From the NCBI GenBank assembly GCA_000169355.1, contig AAXX01000006.1:80029-144028 (forward strand): a DNA stretch of 64,000 nt. Direction: 5' to 3'. Positions 9,398-19,098 of this stretch are shown here, piece by piece. The stretch's first letter is position 1. Every line of letters starts with the position of its first letter. The position numbers and the translations under genes are program-made. Below the pieces are notes generated by a model that worked only from the letters and a program-made list of their open reading frames with translations, had not been told where the DNA came from and did no database searches. The DNA comes from Flavobacteria bacterium BAL38 (lineage in GTDB: Bacteria; Bacteroidota; Bacteroidia; Flavobacteriales; Flavobacteriaceae).

Positions 9398-10819
9398 TTA
9401 ATTATTTTTTGTTAAATTAGTAATCATGCCTTTAAATATAAAACCATGAAAAGGAAGAACCGAATACCAATACAACCTCCCTAACAACCCTAAAGGTCGG
9501 AAAGTAGCCGTTTGAACCAATTGATTGCCAACAATTCTAAATTCCAGCCAAGCTTCTCCGGGTAATTTCATTTCAGCAAACAGCAACAAACGTCCTTCTT
9601 CCTTATTCGCATATAAAACCCGCCAAAAATCTAATGCATCCCCTGTATTTAGTTCGTTCTCAGAAGTACGCCCTCTTCTTAGTCCTACTCCACCCGTTAG
9701 CTTATCTAAAAAACCTCTAATTTTCCATAACCAATTTCCATAATACCAACCCGTATTTCCTCCAATACTCCAAATTTTGTTAATACAATTCTCTTGGTTT
9801 TCAACAATACTAGTTCTTCTGTCTTTAAAACATCCAAAAGAAGGAACCTGAATAAAATCGGACACATTAAAATTTAATCCACTACTAGAATAAGCATCTT
9901 TCCAACTAGAAATAATTTCATTGTTTTCAATCTTACTAAACGCTCTTTTAAGAGCTGCTGTATAACTCAAGGGTTCAATTCCAAGAATCGTATTCAGTTT
10001 ATTATCTCTACAAACCACCTCAACTTTCATACTATGTACTAATGAAGTGGCAAGGTTATAAGATGTAGAGGTTACAAAATACAACCAATAAGAAGAAAGT
10101 TTCGGAGTCATAATAGGAACAACAAAAATGCTACGTTTTAAATTACGCACTTTACCAAAATCCAACAACATATTTTTATACGACAGTATATCTGGACCTC
10201 CTATATCAAAATTTTGATTATAGGTTGCTGGATGAAACAAAGTTTTAGAAAGAAAAGCAATAACATCTGAAATTCCAATAGGTTGGCATTTGGTATGTAA
10301 CCATTTGGGAGTCACCATAACAGGTAATTTTTCAACCAAATCTCTAATAATTTCAAAAGAAGCACTACCTGATCCTATAATTATTCCAGCTCTTAAAGTA
10401 GTAAAATTATAAACCCCTTTACTAAGTTCAACTTCTACATTTTTTCTTGAAGTTAAATGTTTAGAAAGTTCTGTTTCATTAACAATACCACTTAAATAAA
10501 CAACATGTTTCACTTGGGTGTTTTGAAGCGCATTTCTAAAATTTATAGCCGAAATTTCCTCCATAGATTCATAATCTCCTGCCGAAGACATAGAATGCAC
10601 TAAATAAAAAGCTCCATCAATATCTTCAGGAATACTTTCAAGAGATTTTTTATCTAATAAATCAATCTGAAGCACCGTTATATTGGCTTTTAAAGATTCT
10701 GGCGGATTAAATCTATTACTATCTCTCACACAACAAACGACCTCGTGACCTAATTCAATTAAAACCGGAAGCAATCGTTTACCAATATAGCCTGTAGCAC
10801 CTGTTAGTAATATTTTCAT
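9398..10819 (-). CDS. SDR-family NAD(P)-binding protein with C-terminal DUF2867
   Basis: The N-terminal half is an extended short-chain dehydrogenase-like Rossmann fold starting MKILLTGATGYIGKRLLP (GxxGxxG motif), related to NmrA/YbjT-type sugar or quinone-sensing epimerases. From about residue 300 the product matches the DUF2867 layout (WYYGNWLW...GGVGLRRGR...DALDFWRV...LPGEAWLEF...FRPLGLLGRLYWY...PFH). This two-domain form of about 470-480 aa is common in Bacteroidota. The substrate is unknown. Single gene with no obvious operon partner. Confidence 0.85.
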   Translation of the reverse strand: MKILLTGATGYIGKRLLPVLIELGHEVVCCVRDSNRFNPPESLKANITVLQIDLLDKKSLESIPEDIDGAFYLVHSMSSAGDYESMEEISAINFRNALQNTQVKHVVYLSGIVNETELSKHLTSRKNVEVELSKGVYNFTTLRAGIIIGSGSASFEIIRDLVEKLPVMVTPKWLHTKCQPIGISDVIAFLSKTLFHPATYNQNFDIGGPDILSYKNMLLDFGKVRNLKRSIFVVPIMTPKLSSYWLYFVTSTSYNLATSLVHSMKVEVVCRDNKLNTILGIEPLSYTAALKRAFSKIENNEIISSWKDAYSSSGLNFNVSDFIQVPSFGCFKDRRTSIVENQENCINKIWSIGGNTGWYYGNWLWKIRGFLDKLTGGVGLRRGRTSENELNTGDALDFWRVLYANKEEGRLLLFAEMKLPGEAWLEFRIVGNQLVQTATFRPLGLLGRLYWYSVLPFHGFIFKGMITNLTKNN

Positions 10820-11139
10820 ATCGTTTTTTTATATAATAATTTGTAACAACTTTAGATTAGTAAATAAGAAATGCTATTCAAAATCTAATTCGTAAGGCTT
10901 AAAGTTATAATTTTTTACGATTAAAATTAAATTAACTTTTTAAACCGTACCTAATAGTACAATATAATTATTGGAAAACTATATTAAATATAAAAAAATC
11001 AAATTTAACCCTTTGGTATCCTTTGTTTTTGTTGAAGTTTTATTGGCTGAATTTCGTTTCTGAAGAAAATGAAATAAATGCAGAATAAAAAAAATGGGCA
11101 GATTAAGTTATCTATACCCTTTTTTATATTTAAAAAATA
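10820..11139. other. 320-base intergenic region
   Basis: AT-rich; only the terminator of the following minus-strand gene (11087-11126) is recognisable. No open frame or repeat was seen. Confidence 0.6.
11087..11126 (-). terminator. Terminator of the Csp-like gene
   Basis: On the minus strand GGG, AGAT, a short loop, ATCT and CCC form an interrupted hairpin followed by a run of eight T, 14 bases after the stop at 11140. Confidence 0.55.
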
Positions 11140-11466
11140 TTATGCTTTAACAGAGGTAAGTGTTTCGCAAACTTCTGCACATCTTTTAAATGCTTCAGCA
11201 CATTCTTTACAACTTTCATGATGAGATGCATGTTTAGCACACTCTACCGAACATGCTTTACAAATTTTAGCACACAAATCGTGTAGATCTTGTGCGTATT
11301 CAGAACCTCTTGTATCAAATCTTGCGAATAATGCACAAATGTCAGCACAATCGCGGCACAATAGGATACAATCTTGATTGCCATCTTTAATACAATCTGT
11401 GATACATTTTTCGCATGTAACTAAACAAGCTAGATAAGCTTCAATACAACTTTTTAAATTTTTCAT
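11140..11466 (-). CDS. Cys-rich four-helix bundle copper-binding protein (Csp/DUF326-like)
   Basis: A cytosolic 108-aa protein without a signal peptide. It has about 17 cysteines spaced along amphipathic helices (CIEAYLACLVTCEKC, CILLCRDCADIC, CAKICKACSVEC, CKECAEAFKRCAEVC), the pattern of copper-storage proteins of the Csp3/DUF326 type in which Cys line the core of a helix bundle. Bound metal is inferred from the family. It is divergent from the VWA gene and ends in its own terminator. Confidence 0.88.
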   Translation of the reverse strand: MKNLKSCIEAYLACLVTCEKCITDCIKDGNQDCILLCRDCADICALFARFDTRGSEYAQDLHDLCAKICKACSVECAKHASHHESCKECAEAFKRCAEVCETLTSVKA

Positions 11467-11798
11467 TTTACTTTGATTTACATTGTGAATGAATTTTCAT
11501 AATGTGGTAAATGTAAATACTTTATAAAGCAGACATCTTACATAATTATATAAATTATAGGGTATCATTCACTCCTTATTTCTTTATAATGGTTAACAAA
11601 ACCAAGAACAACACCACAGTTCAAGATATGCAACAGGTTAATAGAATAAAAAATAAATTTTTATTCAAAATAGTATCTAAATAATTTAAAAAAACAAATA
11701 TAACGGTAATTCAATTTCAAACATTTTAGTTTGATATTTAACTAAAAATTAATAAACGTTTTTATAATTCATTTTTAAAATAATTTACCTTTATAAAT
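11467..11798. promoter_or_regulatory. Divergent promoter region between the Csp-like and VWA genes
   Basis: 332 AT-rich bases between divergent genes. Boxes close to TAnnTTTG lie near both starts (TACCTTTA at about 11787 on plus; TACATTTA near 11505 on minus), but neither matches exactly. No repeat or small gene was seen. Confidence 0.35.
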
Positions 11799-12908
11799 AT
11801 GATGAAAGGATTTTATTTTAAACAATACGAAGCACCCTATCAAACCCCTTTTGATAGACTTTTTGGTGTTTTTAAAGAGTTAATAACGCATACTTCGGGA
11901 GATTTCGACGAAGCCATTGATTGGTTGCGTGAACTTGATGTAGAATACAAATTAACCGATGAAAACTACACCATCGAGGATTTTATTGAAGATTTAAAGA
12001 AAAAGGGATATATCCAAGAAGAATTCAAAGAGGACGGCTCTTCTGGTGGAATAGGTATCACCGCAAAAACCGAACGTGCGATTCGTCAACAAGCTTTAGA
12101 CCAAATTTTTGGGAATCTTAAAAAAGCAACTGGAGGAAATCACAAAACCAAGCAAACGGGAACTGGGGATGAACACACAGGAGAGTTACGTGAATTTAAT
12201 TTTGGCGATGGACTCGAACGAATTTCTTTAACAGAAAGTCTTCGTAATGCACAAATCAACAATGGTGTTGAAGAATTTATGCTTACTGAAAATGATTTAG
12301 TGGTTGAAGAAACGCAGTTTAAATCGCAAATGAGTACTGTTTTAATGATTGATATTTCACACAGCATGATTCTTTATGGCGAAGACCGAATTACACCAGC
12401 CAAAAAAGTAGCGATGGCATTAGCCGAACTAATCACAACTCGATATCCTAAAGACACACTCGATATATTGGTTTTTGGTAATGACGCTTGGACAATTGCT
12501 ATTCGCGATTTACCGTATCTAAAAGTAGGCCCTTATCATACCAATACCGTCGCTGGATTGCAATTGGCAATGGATTTGCTCCGAAGAAAACGCAACACCA
12601 ACAAGCAGATTTTTATGATAACTGATGGGAAACCAAGTTGCGTGAGAGAAAAAAATGGCGATTATTATATGAACAGCAATGGGCTCGACGAATATATCGT
12701 TGACAAATGCTACAACCAAGCGCAACAAGCCCGAAAATTGCATATTCCCATCACTACTTTTATGATTGCAAATGATCCTTATTTACAGCGATTTGTAGAT
12801 AATTTTACGGAAGCTAATCAAGGGAAAGCATTTTACACGGGACTAAAAGGACTTGGTGAAATGATTTTTCAGGATTATGAAGCCAATCGGAAGAAGAAAA
12901 TTAAGTAA
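11799..12908 (+). CDS. VWA-domain protein, partner of MoxR-type ATPase
   Basis: 369 aa, cytosolic. The N-terminal 150 residues are charged and carry a DUF-like helical region. The von Willebrand A domain follows, with MIDAS motif DISHSM (DxSxS), the threonine position at HTNTVAGL, and the ITDGKPS loop. In the MoxR-VWA theme the VWA protein binds the AAA+ ring and a substrate to drive metal or cofactor insertion or assembly. The AAA+ gene follows 91 bases downstream on the same strand, as expected. The client is unknown. Confidence 0.85.
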   Translation: MMKGFYFKQYEAPYQTPFDRLFGVFKELITHTSGDFDEAIDWLRELDVEYKLTDENYTIEDFIEDLKKKGYIQEEFKEDGSSGGIGITAKTERAIRQQALDQIFGNLKKATGGNHKTKQTGTGDEHTGELREFNFGDGLERISLTESLRNAQINNGVEEFMLTENDLVVEETQFKSQMSTVLMIDISHSMILYGEDRITPAKKVAMALAELITTRYPKDTLDILVFGNDAWTIAIRDLPYLKVGPYHTNTVAGLQLAMDLLRRKRNTNKQIFMITDGKPSCVREKNGDYYMNSNGLDEYIVDKCYNQAQQARKLHIPITTFMIANDPYLQRFVDNFTEANQGKAFYTGLKGLGEMIFQDYEANRKKKIK

Positions 12909-12999
12909 GCAGTGTTCTGTCTCAGTTTGCAGAAGCAGTTTACAAATTATCAGGAACAAACTAAATCATCCTAAACTTTTCAATTCAAATAATAATTAA

Positions 13000-14454
13000 A
13001 TGAATAACATAAAAACACTTGGCGAATTAAAATTATCTGGATACCAATCAAAAAGTATAAAAGACGAATTGCGCCATAACCTAAGAGAAAAAATAAAATC
13101 AGGAAAACCCGTTTTTGAAGGAGTTTACGGATTTGAAAATACAGTAGTTCCAGAACTTGAAAGAGCGATTTTATCACGTCACAACATCAATCTACTTGGA
13201 CTTCGTGGTCAGGCAAAAACCCGAATGGCGCGCAAAATGATTGAATTATTAGACGAATATATTCCCGTAATTGCTGGTTCAGAAATCAATGACGATCCCT
13301 TAAATCCAATTTCTCGCTTTGCAAAAGATTTAATTTCAGAAAAGGGAGATGCAACTCCAATTGAATGGATGCACCGAAGCGAACGTTTTTACGAAAAATT
13401 GGCAACGCCAGATGTTACGGTTGCCGATTTAATTGGTGATGTTGACCCTATAAAAGCAGCTAACTTAAAACTCTCTTATGCCGACGACCGAGTAATTCAT
13501 TTTGGAATGATTCCAAGGGCGAATCGTTGTATATTCGTAATCAATGAATTACCCGATTTACAAGCCCGAATTCAAGTGGCACTTTTCAATATCCTGCAAG
13601 AAGGCGACATACAAATTCGTGGTTTTAAGTTGCGATTGCCACTCGATATGCAATTTGTTTTTACTGCTAATCCAGAAGATTATACCAATCGTGGCAACAT
13701 CGTAACCCCTTTAAAAGACAGAATTGGTTCTCAAATTTTAACCCATTATCCAGAAACTATTGCCATTGCAAGAGCCATCACGGAACAAGAAGCAAAGCTC
13801 GACGAATCGCAATCAGATTTGGTTTATGTTCCTAGTTTAGCCAAAGATTTGCTAGAACAAATTAGCTTTGAGGCACGAGAAAGCGAATACATCGACAACA
13901 AAAGTGGTGTTTCGGCACGTATGAGCATTACCGCTTACGAAAATTTGTTAAGCACTGCCGAAAGAAGAGCTTTGAAATCTGGGAACGAAAAAACCACTTT
14001 ACGCCTATCCGATTTTATGGGAATAATTCCTGCAATTACAGGCAAAGTAGAATTGGTTTATGAAGGAGAACAAGAAGGAGCTGCCATAGTTGCACAACAT
14101 TTAATTGGAGATGCCATCCATACTTTTTTTCCAGCTTATTTTCCTAAGATTGAAAAATTAGAAAAACAAGGCGAAAAAAATGCATTTTCCGATACAATAG
14201 AATGGTTTTACGCATGCGGTTTTCAATTATTAGATGATTGTTCTGACGAAGAATACCAATCAATTTTAGATGATGTTGCGCCTTTAGACATTTTAATTAA
14301 AAAATACCAGCCACAAACCTTACAAGAAGATATCTATTTTTTGAAAGAATTTATCCTTTGGGGATTAGTAGAATATGATAAACTATCTAAAGATCGTTTT
14401 GAAAACGGCTACCAATTTAAAGATACTTTGGGCAGTTTTATTGATAAACTATAA
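13000..14454 (+). CDS. MoxR/BchI-type AAA+ ATPase
   Basis: 484 aa. An AAA+ core has the variant P-loop GLRGQAKTRMARK, a Walker B-like stretch CIFVINELPDL, sensor-like FVFTANPEDYTNRG, and a C-terminal lid ending in a long helical extension. The P-loop lacks the usual Gly before Lys (GQAKT rather than GxGKT), a form seen throughout this subfamily of Mg-chelatase-like proteins. Paired with the VWA protein upstream. Likely chaperone or cofactor-insertion function; the client is unknown. Confidence 0.87.
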   Translation: MNNIKTLGELKLSGYQSKSIKDELRHNLREKIKSGKPVFEGVYGFENTVVPELERAILSRHNINLLGLRGQAKTRMARKMIELLDEYIPVIAGSEINDDPLNPISRFAKDLISEKGDATPIEWMHRSERFYEKLATPDVTVADLIGDVDPIKAANLKLSYADDRVIHFGMIPRANRCIFVINELPDLQARIQVALFNILQEGDIQIRGFKLRLPLDMQFVFTANPEDYTNRGNIVTPLKDRIGSQILTHYPETIAIARAITEQEAKLDESQSDLVYVPSLAKDLLEQISFEARESEYIDNKSGVSARMSITAYENLLSTAERRALKSGNEKTTLRLSDFMGIIPAITGKVELVYEGEQEGAAIVAQHLIGDAIHTFFPAYFPKIEKLEKQGEKNAFSDTIEWFYACGFQLLDDCSDEEYQSILDDVAPLDILIKKYQPQTLQEDIYFLKEFILWGLVEYDKLSKDRFENGYQFKDTLGSFIDKL

Positions 14455-14456
14455 AG

Positions 14457-14490
14457 CAAAAGCGGATTTGAATTTCAAATCCGCTTTTTT
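14457..14490. terminator. Bidirectional terminator between convergent genes
   Basis: The stem AAAGCGGATTTGAA / TTCAAATCCGCTTT has almost no loop and is bounded by A- and T-runs. It lies between the MoxR stop (plus) and the GH16 stop (minus) and can serve both. Confidence 0.88.
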
Positions 14491-14497
14491 ATTGTTA

Positions 14498-16096
14498 TTA
14501 TTTTTTTAATACTTTATAAGTATCAATCCCTTTTTCTGAAATTATTAAAACTAAATAAATGCCATTTTGAAAATTAGATACATCAATATTTGTATTTTCT
14601 TCTTTCAAGACACAAGAATATAGTTTTTGTCCTAATAATGAATATATTTCTGCTGTAGTATTTATGTTTTCTTTGCTATTTATAGTTAATTCGTTTGTAA
14701 CAGGATTTGGAAATAATTTAATTTTAGAGAAATTTGAAACATTATCAAGGTTCAATACGTTTTCTTGATATACTCTTACATAATCAATTTCCATTGTTGA
14801 TTGAACAAAATTTGGTGCTACACTGGGTTCTATTGCAATATTTAAAAGTAAGTATTGTTCTGCGTCAAAAGGCCAAGTGTATTGGTTTTTAATAGCCGGA
14901 TTATAACTAAAATGATTGATTCCATTTACGCTAAATGTTATACTTTGTTCATTCCATTCAACAGCATAAATATTAAATTCGTTAGATACGTTTGGTTTAT
15001 ATTGTGCGTTATAACTAAATTCTCCAACAGATAAATTACCGTTTATAGGATGATGTACCGCACTAGAAATAACATTTTGATTGGTTCCCCAATGTTCCAT
15101 AATATCTATTTCTCCGCATGCAGGCCAATGTAAAGTCCCATGAGTGCTAGTCCAAAAACCGCCTGGTTCTATAATACTTTTCCCAAGCATCCATATTGCT
15201 GGCCATGTTCCAGCTCCTGTAGGTAATTTTGCACGAACTTCAACTCGTCCATATTTAAAAGCAAATTTCGAATTTAATCTAGCAGAAGTAAATTGCTTCG
15301 TTTGTCCTTGATTTGTAAATTCTTCTCTTTTTGCTACTATATTCAGAAATCCATTAGAAATAAATGAATTATCTTCACTGTCTGTGTAGTGCTGTAATTC
15401 TCCATTATACCAACTAAATCCATTTGGTAATTGAGTTTGATGAAACCAATTTAAACTATTTACAGCTCCATTTCCATCAAATTCGTCACTCCAAACTAAA
15501 TTGTTAAATGTAGAAACTGCTCCAGAATATAAAAAATCATCAATATAAGCTAACACATTTGAGGTATTATTTTCTCCATTTAGTTGAATTAAAACCCTGT
15601 TAAAATCCCACCTGTTTAATGGATTAAGTGAGTTAGGATCTAAATTTATGTAAGCATCTGTAGCAAAATCAAATGTTATTGTTTGCCATTGGTTCAAAAG
15701 TATGGGTTTAATAATTTCACATTGAGTAGACCAAGGTTGAGCTATAGTTCCATTTTGAAGCTTTAATGAAATTTGATTGTTTTGATTTCCAGTAATTCCA
15801 TTTGAAGGCACATATACTTGTAAAGAAAACACACTACTTGTTAATAAATTAAAATTAAATCCCGCATCAAAACCTACATTAGCATACAGTCCTCCAACAT
15901 CAGAATATCTTAAAACTTTTGTAGAGAGATTACTTCCATTCGGAAAAGGGTTGTTAAAATTAGTATCTATAATACAATCATCACCAAACCAAGAAGGAAT
16001 ACTACTGTTTCCTTCAAAATTGTCTTGTGAAATCTGAGTTTGAGAAAATAGTGAGATACAAAAAAATAAAAGTAAAAGTGAAATAATTGTGCGCAT
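14498..16096 (-). CDS. Secreted glycoside hydrolase family 16 (beta-glucanase-like) with T9SS sorting domain
   Basis: 532 aa: signal peptide (MRTIISLLLLFFCISLFSQ), a beta-sandwich region of about 170 residues resembling a carbohydrate-binding module, then GH16. The catalytic motif EIDIMEH is present (two acidic catalytic residues), preceded by the substrate-cleft segment YGRVEVRAKLP-GAGTWPAIWML. The last 75 residues (LFPNPVTNELTI...IYSLLGQ...YLVLI...YKVLKK) are a type A sorting domain of the type IX secretion system. Expected action is hydrolysis of laminarin-like beta-1,3-glucan outside the cell. Confidence 0.93.
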   Translation of the reverse strand: MRTIISLLLLFFCISLFSQTQISQDNFEGNSSIPSWFGDDCIIDTNFNNPFPNGSNLSTKVLRYSDVGGLYANVGFDAGFNFNLLTSSVFSLQVYVPSNGITGNQNNQISLKLQNGTIAQPWSTQCEIIKPILLNQWQTITFDFATDAYINLDPNSLNPLNRWDFNRVLIQLNGENNTSNVLAYIDDFLYSGAVSTFNNLVWSDEFDGNGAVNSLNWFHQTQLPNGFSWYNGELQHYTDSEDNSFISNGFLNIVAKREEFTNQGQTKQFTSARLNSKFAFKYGRVEVRAKLPTGAGTWPAIWMLGKSIIEPGGFWTSTHGTLHWPACGEIDIMEHWGTNQNVISSAVHHPINGNLSVGEFSYNAQYKPNVSNEFNIYAVEWNEQSITFSVNGINHFSYNPAIKNQYTWPFDAEQYLLLNIAIEPSVAPNFVQSTMEIDYVRVYQENVLNLDNVSNFSKIKLFPNPVTNELTINSKENINTTAEIYSLLGQKLYSCVLKEENTNIDVSNFQNGIYLVLIISEKGIDTYKVLKK

Positions 16097-16351
16097 GTTA
16101 ACTTTTTTTTAATTTGTTGTATACCATATCCCTTAATTTTTATTCAACCTATTTTAAAAAGAGAGACGCAATCAGTATAAGAAACATTAGGTAACTTAAA
16201 GATATGACAACGTGCCAAGACCAAGCCATCACAAATATAAAGAAAATTTTCGAATTTTCTAAATATACGAAAACTACCAACATTACTAGTGGGTTATATT
16301 TTAAAGTCGGGAGAATTTGAGGTGCGGAGTATTTTCACACGAGCTGAGAAA

Positions 16352-18529
16352 TTAAAAACCTATCACTTTAACAAAAACACCAATTACCTTCAGACTAATA
16401 GTCTCCTCATCACGAAGTACAATAGGTGTATAATCCAAAGTTGATTTTGGCAAAAGGGTTATTTCCTCGTGTCTCCAATTATCTTCAGTAGTTATTTTTT
16501 TACTACCATATTCTTTCACAGTGTAATTAGAACCAAAATCAGCATCAATAAAATCGGTCATTTCTACCAGAGTAATTAAACCATTTCGAGAACCATGGGT
16601 ATATTTTTCAAAAAGACAAATAGAACCATTAGGTATAATTTTATTCATTGATTCCCCAACTACCTTACAAGCAAAATAACGTTCCTGATTATGAATGGTA
16701 TCTTCCAATTCTATATAACGTATATCCTCAACTAATTGAAGTTCAGAAAAAGAACCAGCAGCAATTTCTAAATCGTAGAATGGAATCGTTTTTCTATTCG
16801 GTTCATCTACAATTTTTAAATTTGGTCTTTCTTCAGTTGTGGTTCTTAAAGCAATGAATTGACTCAAGTATTTTCTTAGATTATCATTACAAGCATAAAT
16901 AAAAGTTCCTTTTACACCTCGCAAAAGAATTGTTTTATAGATATTTAAAATATAATCTTTTAAAATTTCAATATCTTTGATAGTGTTTTTACCAGCTTTA
17001 TCTTTGTACTTACTTTTATCAATTACCAACTTCTTCGTTTCAAAATCATAATCAAGCTCTGGTCCTATAATAACACCTGTGTAATTTAAATCGTATCCTT
17101 GAGTGGTATGAATACAACCAACTTCATCTATCGATTTTGGTGAATTAACCCAATCTATAGCAACACTATTCCAACGTAATTTTGTATCTTCAATTACAAT
17201 ATCAAAAGCTGATTTATCTTTATTAGAAATCCATTCCCATGCATAACCTGCAACCATTCTTGATAAGCCATCTAATTTTTCACGTTTATTAATCTCATCC
17301 ACCATTTGTTGAAGATCTTCAAACAAATAACATTCGTATTCTAAGGATTGAAACTTATTTGTAGAATCAATCTTATTATCCAGTAGGTCATGAATTAACT
17401 TAACATATTCATTACCACCTCTACATCTAAATTGCGTTTTAAGAGTTTCAATACGTGTCGATGGCGCATTTTCAAGTGCAACATAGCGAGAACGTAAAAC
17501 ATCAGATGGCTTTATAGATTGAAAACGGTCATAAAAAATGAGTGATTTTTTTGATTGAATTAATAACCAATCTAATTCAGATGCCGCTGATTCATCTAAC
17601 CCTAAAGCTTTACAAGTATCATCAAAAGGCTTAAAATAAGGTCCTAAATTAACACGTCTTCGTAAGCGATGTCCTTCATCAACAATTACTAAATCATACT
17701 TGTTTTTTGCCAAATCTGATGGACCTACTACCATTTTTGGTGATAATCCTTGGATATTTTTAAACACTTTAGATATAGTTTTTCTAAATGAAGCCATCGG
17801 AATAACTAAAGCCATTTCCAACTCACCATATTTGGCTCTAACTGCTTTCAAAAGATTGAATAATTCCAAATCTTCTTCATCAAAATCAGCAAAGTTAAAA
17901 TCATCAAGATTTGTCTTAAGTAACTTGAAAAGAAATATTGCTAATATTGATTTACCAGTTCCTGCTCCTCCTTGAATTAAACTGACATTTGTATTATCAT
18001 CAAGTAAACATTCTAAAATTAATTTCAAACTCGCAACTTGTTCGGTTGAAAGAGATTTGTAGGGCGAGTATTTAAATAAATCAGAATTGTCTATATTTTC
18101 TAATGAATGGCGTGCAATTCCCATTGCTCTTAATTCATCCCAGATATCAGAAAATAATTCCCAATAAACTTCTTTTTGCTGATAAAAACGATGATTTGCA
18201 ATTCCTAGGTTTGCATTTTTAAGATGGTATTGTCCATCAGCATTGATGTAGCGAATAAGATTGGCCTCTACATCAAGTGTTGCTGATTTATTGAATAAAT
18301 CACTCGTAATAAGGTTGACAGCTGTTAAATCTTTTTTGTTTTGTGTTTTTGAATGCGCTTTCATGCGTTTTACAACATCAGTTGTTTCACCTACATAAGC
18401 ATATTTAGTTTGTTGATCATTTAGAAAATACACCAAAGGCCATGAAAGGTAGTCCCGATGATTATCAATAATTTCTTTCTCTAAGTTGGAATCAAAATTA
18501 TAACGTGAAATCGAAAATCTATTTTTCAT
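16352..18529 (-). CDS. GIY-YIG nuclease / DUF2075 (SLFN-type) helicase / S24-like peptidase fusion
   Basis: 725 aa with three joined modules. Residues about 32-95 are a GIY-YIG domain (VYF..., YVGETTDVVKR with Arg55, His59, Glu89). Residues about 155-560 are a DUF2075 superfamily 1 helicase with Walker A GGAGTGKS (187-194), Walker B VIVDEGH (281-287) and motif VI-like HTTQGYDL. Residues about 610-700 resemble LexA/UmuD S24 peptidases: VVGESM with Ser627 and YTVKEY with Lys672, 45 residues apart, so the Ser-Lys dyad looks intact. The ATG directly abuts the stop codon of the MazG-like gene, so the two are translationally coupled. Likely a DNA-damage- or phage-responsive defence module; that role is inference. 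Confidence 0.88.
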   Translation of the reverse strand: MKNRFSISRYNFDSNLEKEIIDNHRDYLSWPLVYFLNDQQTKYAYVGETTDVVKRMKAHSKTQNKKDLTAVNLITSDLFNKSATLDVEANLIRYINADGQYHLKNANLGIANHRFYQQKEVYWELFSDIWDELRAMGIARHSLENIDNSDLFKYSPYKSLSTEQVASLKLILECLLDDNTNVSLIQGGAGTGKSILAIFLFKLLKTNLDDFNFADFDEEDLELFNLLKAVRAKYGELEMALVIPMASFRKTISKVFKNIQGLSPKMVVGPSDLAKNKYDLVIVDEGHRLRRRVNLGPYFKPFDDTCKALGLDESAASELDWLLIQSKKSLIFYDRFQSIKPSDVLRSRYVALENAPSTRIETLKTQFRCRGGNEYVKLIHDLLDNKIDSTNKFQSLEYECYLFEDLQQMVDEINKREKLDGLSRMVAGYAWEWISNKDKSAFDIVIEDTKLRWNSVAIDWVNSPKSIDEVGCIHTTQGYDLNYTGVIIGPELDYDFETKKLVIDKSKYKDKAGKNTIKDIEILKDYILNIYKTILLRGVKGTFIYACNDNLRKYLSQFIALRTTTEERPNLKIVDEPNRKTIPFYDLEIAAGSFSELQLVEDIRYIELEDTIHNQERYFACKVVGESMNKIIPNGSICLFEKYTHGSRNGLITLVEMTDFIDADFGSNYTVKEYGSKKITTEDNWRHEEITLLPKSTLDYTPIVLRDEETISLKVIGVFVKVIGF

Positions 18530-18868
18530 TTATAACTGATCATATTTATCTGATTTACCTTTAGCTTTTTCAACTGGATATTTCTCTCCATTTCGCTTAA
18601 TTTTTTCAGATACAATATCAAATGGATCCAATCCATATTTTTCAGCTAATAAAAAGGAAAAAGACAAAATATCCGCCAATTCTTCTTTTATACGGTCAAT
18701 TTCAACCTTATCAGATTGCTCAGGAGATTTCCATAAGAAAAGTTCATTTAGTTCAGAAGCTTCAATTGAAATAGCAACCGCAAGATTTTTAGAATCATGG
18801 AATTGTTCCCAATCTCTATCATCTCTAAACTTAATAAGTTCATCAATAACGTTTCTATACTTATCCAT
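18530..18868 (-). CDS. MazG-like nucleotide pyrophosphohydrolase
   Basis: 112 aa, all-alpha NTP-PPase of the MazG/RS21-C6 type. The metal-binding motif SIEASELNELFLW ... RIKEELADILSF gives the ExxE...ExxD arrangement. Family enzymes hydrolyse (d)NTPs to monophosphates. It is the first gene of the two-gene cassette, preceded by a good promoter; its stop TAA is followed immediately by the ATG of the GIY-YIG/helicase gene. The pairing suggests control of nucleotide pools or removal of modified nucleotides alongside the nuclease-helicase. Confidence 0.88.
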   Translation of the reverse strand: MDKYRNVIDELIKFRDDRDWEQFHDSKNLAVAISIEASELNELFLWKSPEQSDKVEIDRIKEELADILSFSFLLAEKYGLDPFDIVSEKIKRNGEKYPVEKAKGKSDKYDQL

Positions 18869-18884
18869 TTTTAAAACATTTCTT

Positions 18885-18915
18885 CAAAAATAATGAAAAA
18901 AAAGTACCTCTGCAA
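18885..18915 (-). promoter_or_regulatory. Promoter of the MazG/GIY-YIG cassette
   Basis: On the minus strand a TTG (18915-18913) is 19 bases upstream of TATTTTTG (18892-18885). This fits the Bacteroidota TTG-N17-23-TAnnTTTG consensus, and the -7 box ends 16 bases before the MazG start. Confidence 0.55.
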
Positions 18916-19034
18916 CCCATAAAAACAGCTGATTTACAAAACATGCAAAAATACGGAGATACATTTCCTAGCGAAAGTAAATAAAGGGATTGAGATAAAA
19001 ATGTGTAAATCCGTACAAGAAGTGTTAAAATACA

Positions 19035-19064
19035 AAACGCCCCACCATTACTGGCAGGGCGTTT
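19035..19064 (-). terminator. Terminator of the DUF6266 gene
   Basis: AAACGCCC (19035-19042) pairs perfectly with GGGCGTTT (19057-19064). On the minus strand it is followed by TTTTGTATTTT. Confidence 0.8.
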
Positions 19065-19098
19065 CCAATCTTCCTAAAGAACACTAAAAATAGAAAGA

